From Campylobacterales bacterium (GTDB lineage Bacteria > Campylobacterota > Campylobacteria > Campylobacterales > Arcobacteraceae), in assembly GCA_027064245.1 (NCBI GenBank), contig JAMOPZ010000228.1, forward strand, positions 1-11,530: a stretch of 11,530 bases of DNA. The letters are read 5' to 3'. Of the stretch, positions 6,000 to 11,530 are shown one piece after another. Below the pieces are notes generated by a model. That model did no database searches, was not told the DNA's origin, and was given only the letters and a program-made list of their open reading frames with translations. Made by a program: the position numbers and the translations under genes. Numbering within the stretch: the first letter of the stretch is position 1; each line of letters opens with the position of its first letter.

Positions 6000-6443
6000 T
6001 TATCTTACCTTTTTTCTTTTTGTTTTATACAAACTATATATATTTGATCCACTATTATTAGAAAATTGATCACAATTATAAACTATAATATTTGCACAAT
6101 TTTGTGCAAATGATAGATCAAAATCCAATGTTGTAATATTTGCAGATGTAGAATAAAGTTTCTTAAATTTTTTAATAAACTTATAATGATCACTTTGTTT
6201 ATCTACAACTCTAAATGCTAAATTATTTGGATATATAAATGTTGTTGCTTTTAATTTTCTTACAGTTTTTTTAAATTTATTTGGAACTCTTACAAAATTT
6301 TGTAACTCTTTAAAACTACAAATCTCTTGTAAAATTTGCTTATCTAACTTTCGTTTTTTAATACTGTTTAATACCACACTATTATTGGATAAAAATCCAA
6401 CAGTAGTGTCTGTTTGAGTTAGATAAACTAAATCTTTATCCAT
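6000..6443 (-). CDS. Compact Sua5/YciO/YrdC (TsaC-like) protein
   Basis: A 147-residue member of the family that makes L-threonylcarbamoyl-adenylate from Thr, bicarbonate and ATP for the t6A base of ANN-reading tRNAs. Recognisable elements are TQTDTTVGFL (9-18; usually P-T-D/E-T-x-x-G), the K-x-R motif in IKKRKLDKQ (28-36), TTFIYPNNLAFRV (67-79) and YSTSAN (97-102), which gives the S-x-N motif. It is some 40 residues shorter than E. coli TsaC; the usual Pro of P-T-D-T is Gln10 and the P-G-P-x-T loop is reduced to K-A-T-T. It may be a working minimal enzyme or a diverged paralogue with another role. The ATG overlaps the carB stop (ATGGATAA, 8 nt) and has no good Shine-Dalgarno, so it should be translated by coupling to carB. 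Confidence 0.75.
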   Translation of the reverse strand: MDKDLVYLTQTDTTVGFLSNNSVVLNSIKKRKLDKQILQEICSFKELQNFVRVPNKFKKTVRKLKATTFIYPNNLAFRVVDKQSDHYKFIKKFKKLYSTSANITTLDFDLSFAQNCANIIVYNCDQFSNNSGSNIYSLYKTKRKKVR

Positions 6444-9400
6444 TTAGATGTAAAAAATCCTGTATAGATTTTGCAGATATACCATTTTTAGAACCTTGAG
6501 CCTCTAATGCTTGCACACTAGCTAATGCTCCAGCTACTGTTGTAAAATAAGGTACATTACCTCTTAAAACTGTTCGTCTGATGATCTGTCCATCATCTTT
6601 ACTTGATTCTTTTCCATCACTTGTATTTATAGCCATTACAATCTCTTCATTCATAATGCTATCTACAATATTTGGTCTTCCTTCGCTTACTTTTAATACT
6701 TTTTCACAAGGGATCCCCTCCTCTGCAATAACATCATAAGTTCCACCAGTTGCAACTATAGTAAAACCTAGATTTTCAAGACCTAGTGCAATTTTAGGAG
6801 CAAACTCTTTATCTAAATCAGCAAGTGAAATAAACACTTTTCCTTTTATCTCTGGAAGATTATTTTTAGCAGCACATTGTGCTTTTGCAAAAGCTTGACC
6901 AAATGTTTTGCTTATCCCCATAACTTCACCTGTACTTTTCATCTCAGGACTTAATAATAGATCTGCACCATCTAACTTATTAAAAGGAAATACTGCTTCT
7001 TTTACAGCTACATGATCTTTTAGTGTTGGAGTTAAAAGGTCGCCCTCTTTCATTATTACTATTTTTTCATCTGGATCATATGCTTTTATAGCATCTCTTA
7101 ACGACTCACCCCACATAACACGTGTTGCTACTTTAGCAAGTGGTATACCTGTAGCTTTACTTACAAATGGTACTGTACGACTCGCTCTTGGATTTACCTC
7201 TATTAGATAAATATTTCCTTGATATATAGCATATTGAGTATTCATAAGACCTATTACACCTAATTCTAATGCCATAGTTTTTGTTTTTTGTTCAACCTCA
7301 TCTAATATCTCTTTGCTTAAATTCATAGGAGGTAAACTACAAGCAGAATCTCCACTATGGATACCTGCTTCTTCAATATGCTGCATAATACCACCAATAT
7401 ATACCTCTTTACCATCAGTTACACAATCTACATCTAACTCTATAGCTCTATCTAAAAATTTATCTATAAGTACTGGTGCATCATTTGATACAGAAACTGC
7501 TTCATCCATATATTTTGTTAATTCAGCTCTTGAATAAACTATTTTCATACCTCTTCCACCTAAAACAAATGATGGTCGTACCAATACTGGATATCCTATT
7601 TTATCTGCTATTATTAAAGCTTCATCAAGAGTAACTGCTGTACCATTATCTGGTTGTAAAAGTCCAGCTTTTGTTACAAAAGTAGAGAATTTTTCTCTAT
7701 CTTCAGCTAGATCAATTGTAGCTGCACTAGTTCCCATAATCTTACCACCAATATTATGAATACCATTTGCTAATTTTAAAGGAGTTTGTCCACCAAAATG
7801 TACAATAATACCATCTGGCTTTTCGGTTTCTATTACATCTCTTACATGTTCAAAATCTATAGGTTCAAAATACAATACATCACTAGTATCATAATCTGTT
7901 GATACAGTTTCTGGATTACAATTATACATAATAGTTTTTACACCCATCTCATTTAAAGCAAAAGATGCATGACAACAACAATAATCAAACTCTATTCCTT
8001 GCCCTATTCTATTTGGTCCACCACCTATTATTAGAACTTTTTTTCTACCATCATCCTCAGGTAATACTTTTGGTAATTTTGTTATATTTGTAGAGCTATA
8101 TAAATATGGAGTAAGTGCTTTAAACTCAGCAGCACAAGTATCTACTTCATTGTATTGAAGATTTATATCAAGTTTTTTTCTTGCATTATATACATCATCT
8201 TCACTTGCATCTATTAGTGAAGCTATCATAGTATCGCTAAATCCAAATGTTTTAGATATACGAAGTCCCACTTCATCTTCAAGATGAGATTTACCTGCAC
8301 CTTTTATAATAAGTTCTCTTTGATAAATTTCTCTAAATTGTGATAAAAACCAAGGATCTATTTTGCATAATTCAAAAATTTGTTCATTATTTAAGCCCAT
8401 TCTCATACCATCCATTAGATATAACAATCTATTTTCATTTGGTCGTCTTATCTCTTTTTTTATAATTTCAAGATCATCACAAATAGAATTAAATCCATCA
8501 AGACCAGTTTCAAGAGAACAAAATGCTTTTTGAATAGACTCTTTAAATGTTCTACCCATAGCCATAACTTCACCAACACTTTTCATACTTGTTGTAAGTG
8601 TTGAATTTGCATTTGGAAATTTTTCAAAAGTAAATCGTGGTATTTTTGTAACAACATAATCTATTACCGGTTCAAAAGAAGCAGTAGTTCCTGTAATATC
8701 ATTTTTGATCTCATCAAGAGTAAACCCAACAGCTAGTAGTGTTGCTACTTTTGCTATAGGGTATCCTGTAGCTTTAGATGCAAGTGCTGAAGAACGACTA
8801 ACTCTAGGGTTCATCTCTATTACTATCATTCTTCCTGTTTTTGGATCTATAGAAAACTGTACATTACTTCCACCTGTATCAACTCCAATCTCTCTTAAAA
8901 TTGCAAAAGAAGCATTTCTCATATTTTGATACTCTTTATCTGTTAGTGTAAGAGCTGGTGCTATTGTTATACTATCTCCTGTATGCACACCCATTGGATC
9001 AATATTTTCAATAGAACATATAATAATACAATTATCTGCTTTATCTCTAATAACCTCCATCTCATACTCTTTCCATCCTAGCATAGATTCTATAATCTCT
9101 ATTTCACTTATAGGACTAGCTTCTATACCTGTTTTTGCTAACTCTTTAAACTCATCCATATTGTATGCAACACCACTTCCTAAACCACCTAGAGTATAGC
9201 TGGCTCGGCTAATTACAGGAAAGCCTATATCACGAGCTACACTGATAGCTTCATCTACAGTATATGCATAATTACTTTTAGGAAGATCCATCCCTATTTT
9301 TAACATAGCCTCTTTAAATGCTTGTCTATCTTCACCTTTTTTAATAGCTGCTGGATTTGCTCCTAAGAACTCTACATCTTCAAGTAAACCCTTATCATAC

Positions 9401-9705
9401 ATCTCCATAGCCACATTTAAGGCAGTTTGTCCACCCATAGTAGGTAAAATAGCATCTATATTTTCTGTTTTTATTATCTCAGATATAATAGAAGATGTAA
9501 TAGGTTCTATATATGTCTTATCTGCAAATTGAGGATCTGTCATAATAGTAGCTGGATTTGAATTAATAAGAACTACTCTATACCCTAACTCTTTTAAAGT
9601 TTTAGTAGCTTGAGTACCACTGTAGTCAAACTCACACGCTTGACCTATAACTATAGGACCTGATCCTATAAGTAAAATAGATTTTATATCTTCTCGTTTT
9701 GGCAT
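6436..9705 (-). CDS. carB: Carbamoyl-phosphate synthase large subunit
   Basis: CarB, with the glutaminase CarA, makes carbamoyl phosphate from ammonia, bicarbonate and two ATP for arginine and pyrimidine synthesis. The 1089 residues are full length and in the standard order. The first ATP-grasp half (about 1-400) has GSGPIVIGQACEFDYSG at 14-30, YTLGGLGSG at 170-178 and EMNPR at 297-301. An oligomerisation region follows (about 405-550). The second ATP-grasp half (about 555-940) has GGGPNRIGQG at 561-570, FVLGGRG at 713-719 and EVNPR at 836-840. The MGS-like allosteric domain (about 955-1089) has VATGGTYD at 984-991. The ATG at 9705 has AAGGA 9 nt upstream. carA is not nearby. carB leads an operon of six closely spaced genes that ends with the gspK-like gene. 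Confidence 0.98.
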   Translation of the reverse strand: MPKREDIKSILLIGSGPIVIGQACEFDYSGTQATKTLKELGYRVVLINSNPATIMTDPQFADKTYIEPITSSIISEIIKTENIDAILPTMGGQTALNVAMEMYDKGLLEDVEFLGANPAAIKKGEDRQAFKEAMLKIGMDLPKSNYAYTVDEAISVARDIGFPVISRASYTLGGLGSGVAYNMDEFKELAKTGIEASPISEIEIIESMLGWKEYEMEVIRDKADNCIIICSIENIDPMGVHTGDSITIAPALTLTDKEYQNMRNASFAILREIGVDTGGSNVQFSIDPKTGRMIVIEMNPRVSRSSALASKATGYPIAKVATLLAVGFTLDEIKNDITGTTASFEPVIDYVVTKIPRFTFEKFPNANSTLTTSMKSVGEVMAMGRTFKESIQKAFCSLETGLDGFNSICDDLEIIKKEIRRPNENRLLYLMDGMRMGLNNEQIFELCKIDPWFLSQFREIYQRELIIKGAGKSHLEDEVGLRISKTFGFSDTMIASLIDASEDDVYNARKKLDINLQYNEVDTCAAEFKALTPYLYSSTNITKLPKVLPEDDGRKKVLIIGGGPNRIGQGIEFDYCCCHASFALNEMGVKTIMYNCNPETVSTDYDTSDVLYFEPIDFEHVRDVIETEKPDGIIVHFGGQTPLKLANGIHNIGGKIMGTSAATIDLAEDREKFSTFVTKAGLLQPDNGTAVTLDEALIIADKIGYPVLVRPSFVLGGRGMKIVYSRAELTKYMDEAVSVSNDAPVLIDKFLDRAIELDVDCVTDGKEVYIGGIMQHIEEAGIHSGDSACSLPPMNLSKEILDEVEQKTKTMALELGVIGLMNTQYAIYQGNIYLIEVNPRASRTVPFVSKATGIPLAKVATRVMWGESLRDAIKAYDPDEKIVIMKEGDLLTPTLKDHVAVKEAVFPFNKLDGADLLLSPEMKSTGEVMGISKTFGQAFAKAQCAAKNNLPEIKGKVFISLADLDKEFAPKIALGLENLGFTIVATGGTYDVIAEEGIPCEKVLKVSEGRPNIVDSIMNEEIVMAINTSDGKESSKDDGQIIRRTVLRGNVPYFTTVAGALASVQALEAQGSKNGISAKSIQDFLHLNG

Positions 9706-9739
9706 TATTTGTTTTCCTTGATATATTTAAAATTTGTCA

Positions 9740-9745
9740 AGTATA
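9740..9745 (-). promoter_or_regulatory. Candidate -10 box for the carB operon
   Basis: TATACT on the minus strand lies directly after the T run of the recJ terminator. Transcription would start near 9733, leaving a short leader of about 28 nt with AAGGA. Because the recJ terminator is immediately upstream, some promoter in this 60-nt gap is expected. Confidence 0.45.
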
Positions 9746-9747
9746 GT

Positions 9748-9800
9748 AAAAAAATGCTTATAATCTTATGAAATAACCTCTTTTAACATAAGATTATAAG
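9748..9800 (-). terminator. Intrinsic terminator overlapping the end of recJ
   Basis: CTTATAATCTTATG (9757-9770) and CATAAGATTATAAG (9787-9800) are perfect 14-nt inverted repeats around a 16-nt loop. On the minus strand the stem is followed by CA and seven T (complement of A run 9748-9754). The recJ stop codon (9766-9768) and its last codons lie inside the structure. The stem is AT-rich (3 G-C pairs), so its strength is moderate. Confidence 0.75.
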
Positions 9801-11346
9801 ATATATTACCCCTAAATTCATTTTTAGATACTGTTGCTATAAAACTTATAATATCCCCTATTTTAATCATAGAATCAAAATCATTAAAAATAACAACCTC
9901 TATAGTTGAATTATCATTTGTAACTATAAGCTTTGTAAATTCTTTATTTTTACCCATTTTTGTAATATTGAGTATTTTTATATTTTTAAATGTAAAAAGT
10001 GGATAAGGATTGCTGTGTCCATATGGTCTATAACTTTCAATTAGATTAAAAATATTTTCATTTACATCATCTAAAGATAAAACACCTAAGCTATCATTTA
10101 TATCTTCAGAAATATCTTTTTCTAAAAATAAAATATTTTTATTTAACTCTTTTTTTAAACAATCTAATTTAGAAGTTTGTATACTTAAACCTGCAGCTTG
10201 CTTATGTCCTCCAAAACCTATTAAAATATCTTTAGATTTTAAAATAAGATTATAAAGATCTATACCTTGAATACTTCTACTACTAGCTTTTGAGATATCA
10301 TTATTTATTGTAAAAACAAAACTAGGTTTTTTATATTTTTCACAAAGTTTTGATGCAACTATACCTATAATTCCTTCATTCCACGATGGATCTGATACTA
10401 CTATTACATCATCATTTTGATCCACTTGTATTTTTGCTTCATTAAATATATTTAGTTGCTCTTGCTTTCTTTTTTCATTTAACTCTATTAAAATATCCAA
10501 ATTTTTATTTGCACTTTTTATATCTTTAGATAATAAAAAATTTAATGCCAAAGATGCATCTTCCATTCTACCTGCACAATTTATTAGTGGAGCAAACTTA
10601 AATCCTATATCATCTTCATTTATATTTTTTAGTCCATATCGTTCTCTTAAAACTACTATGGGTACTCTTTGGGTTGTTTTTAAAGAGCTAAGTCCATATC
10701 GTACCATTGTCTGATTTAAACTAATCATAGGCATAATATCAGCTACAATTGCTAATGCTAAAATATCAAAAAATAAACCTAAATTATACTCTATATTTAA
10801 CTCTTTTTTAATACTAGCACATAAATACCAAGCCACTTGAGCACCACAAATATCTTTAAAAGGAAAATGGCAATCTTTTTGTTTAGGATTTATTATAGCA
10901 TATGCTATTGGCAATGTATCACCTACTGTATGATGATCTGTGATCACTAGGTCTAATCCTTTTTCTTTACATAAAATAGCAGCTTCAAAAGCACTAATAC
11001 CATTATCTACAGTTATGACAAGTCCATTGTCTATAGTCTCCACAATAGTAGGACTTAGTCCATAACCATGAATAAATCTATTTGGTATAATAGATTTGAC
11101 TCTTACCCCTAAAGTATTAAAAAATTCTATTAAAATAGCTGTAGATACCACACCATCTACATCATAATCACCTATTATATAGATCTGTTCATCTTTTTTT
11201 ATAGCTTGTACTATTCTTTTGGTTGCTTTTTGCATATCTTTAAAAAGATCAGGCTTTGGTAAACTTTTTAGAGTTTTATATTTATCAAACTCCACTCTAC
11301 TTTTTAAAACTTTTTCTATATCATTTAATCTTATATTTTTATCCAT
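9766..11346 (-). CDS. recJ: Single-stranded-DNA-specific exonuclease RecJ
   Basis: RecJ is a 5'-to-3' ssDNA exonuclease of recombination and mismatch/base-excision repair, with two metal ions in a DHH phosphoesterase core. In the 526-residue protein (ATG at 11346 as residue 1) the metal motifs are complete: GDYDVDG (59-65), VDNG (113-116), DHH (137-139) and VAD (201-203). Next come INCAGRM (255-261), GIIGIVASK (325-333), SSRS and the DHHA1 signature GGHKQAAG (379-386), then a C-terminal OB-like region. An in-frame TTG at 11367 would add seven residues. I prefer the ATG because MDKNIRLNDIEKVL resembles the start of other Campylobacterota RecJ proteins as I recall them, but neither codon has a Shine-Dalgarno. 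It ends in its own terminator and is divergent from the lipoprotein gene. Confidence 0.95.
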   Translation of the reverse strand: MDKNIRLNDIEKVLKSRVEFDKYKTLKSLPKPDLFKDMQKATKRIVQAIKKDEQIYIIGDYDVDGVVSTAILIEFFNTLGVRVKSIIPNRFIHGYGLSPTIVETIDNGLVITVDNGISAFEAAILCKEKGLDLVITDHHTVGDTLPIAYAIINPKQKDCHFPFKDICGAQVAWYLCASIKKELNIEYNLGLFFDILALAIVADIMPMISLNQTMVRYGLSSLKTTQRVPIVVLRERYGLKNINEDDIGFKFAPLINCAGRMEDASLALNFLLSKDIKSANKNLDILIELNEKRKQEQLNIFNEAKIQVDQNDDVIVVSDPSWNEGIIGIVASKLCEKYKKPSFVFTINNDISKASSRSIQGIDLYNLILKSKDILIGFGGHKQAAGLSIQTSKLDCLKKELNKNILFLEKDISEDINDSLGVLSLDDVNENIFNLIESYRPYGHSNPYPLFTFKNIKILNITKMGKNKEFTKLIVTNDNSTIEVVIFNDFDSMIKIGDIISFIATVSKNEFRGNISYNLMLKEVIS

Positions 11347-11386
11347 AAGAGTATTGTACTTAAACAATTCATAATAATATATTAGA

Positions 11387-11392
11387 TAGAAT
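11387..11392 (+). promoter_or_regulatory. Candidate -10 box for the plus-strand lipoprotein gene
   Basis: TAGAAT lies 26 nt before the ATG at 11419, with transcription expected near 11399 and AAAGGGA (11408-11414) in the leader. The same 72-nt gap must hold the recJ promoter; TATTAT- and TACAAT-like boxes occur there on the minus strand. No -35 is recognisable on either strand. Confidence 0.35.
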
Positions 11393-11418
11393 CATATTTT
11401 AAAATTTAAAGGGATTCA

Positions 11419-11530
11419 ATGATACAAAAATTAAAAGCAATACTATTTATTATAATATCAATATATATATTTACAGGGTGTGCATCAAAAGAGGATCAAG
11501 AGTATAATAAACCTGCAATTTATTGGTATA
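11419..11530 (+). CDS. bamD: Outer-membrane lipoprotein, probably BamD (5' part, cut by window edge)
   Basis: Only 37 codons are visible. They encode a lipoprotein signal: basic MIQKLK, a hydrophobic stretch rich in Ile, and the lipobox FTGC with Cys21 as the lipidated residue. Ala follows the Cys, so export to the outer membrane is expected. The mature start, ASKEDQEYNKPAIYWY, resembles the beginning of BamD-type proteins in Campylobacterota, where a Tyr-Asn ... Trp-Tyr segment opens the first tetratricopeptide repeat. BamD is the essential lipoprotein partner of BamA in outer-membrane protein assembly. The lipoprotein call is firm; the BamD name rests on a short stretch remembered from the family and could be wrong. 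AAAGGGA ends 4 nt before the ATG. It is the only plus-strand gene seen. Confidence 0.55.
   Translation, partial: MIQKLKAILFIIISIYIFTGCASKEDQEYNKPAIYWY

Noticed and set aside
7313..7537. Plus-strand open frame of 74 codons inside carB
   Set aside because: Antisense to the second ATP-grasp half of carB, no family features; a shadow of the conserved coding frame.
8705..8929. Plus-strand open frame of 74 codons inside carB
   Set aside because: Antisense to the first ATP-grasp half. The two carB shadows resemble each other in place because the two halves of carB are an ancient internal duplication.
9735..9740. TTGACA on the minus strand as a -35 box for carB
   Set aside because: The position 17 nt downstream falls on the ribosome site and start codon with no -10-like sequence, so it cannot serve carB; TATACT just upstream is the better promoter element.
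1..11530. Mobile element, CRISPR array, tRNA or rRNA
   Set aside because: No transposase or integrase coding, no regularly spaced direct repeats, and no cloverleaf or rRNA-like GC-rich stretch was seen; base composition is even over the window.

Overview
The window is very AT-rich, with poly-A/T spacers and AT-ending codons. Its proteins look like those of Campylobacterota. The 396-residue DapD type, the 'KKAFT' style prepilin leader and a soluble histidine kinase with an H-Q-W-R-Q-P-L-N box all fit, and the base composition suggests an Arcobacter-like genome (family Arcobacteraceae). This assignment is inferred from protein style, not from a marker gene. All genes but one run on the minus strand, so transcription reads from high to low coordinates.

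Layout from right to left. At the right edge a plus-strand lipoprotein gene (probably bamD, cut by the window end) diverges from recJ (ssDNA exonuclease). recJ ends in an intrinsic terminator whose stem includes its last codons. A promoter just beyond it starts a tightly packed run: carB (large subunit of carbamoyl-phosphate synthetase), a very short Sua5/YrdC (TsaC-like) gene, then four type II secretion / type IV pilus-like genes (gspG major pseudopilin, a gspH-like minor pseudopilin, gspF inner-membrane platform, a gspK-like membrane-anchored protein). These six genes overlap or lie within 16 nt of each other, so they are probably one operon.

Further left are dapD (succinyl branch of lysine/meso-diaminopimelate synthesis), a SiaC-family (DUF1987) regulatory phosphoprotein closed by a strong terminator, a soluble sensor histidine kinase with its own promoter, and the first 75 codons of gatA (Glu/Asp-tRNA amidotransferase subunit A), which starts at TTG.

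The functions are mostly core: pyrimidine/arginine precursor supply, cell-wall and lysine synthesis, tRNA charging and DNA repair. The less ordinary parts are the pseudopilus genes attached to a carB transcript without ATPase or secretin, the compact YrdC protein, and a SiaC protein with no SiaB kinase or SiaD cyclase nearby. I saw no mobile element, CRISPR array, tRNA or rRNA. No gene-free stretch exceeds about 155 bases. I do not see convincing evidence of a wholly new system.
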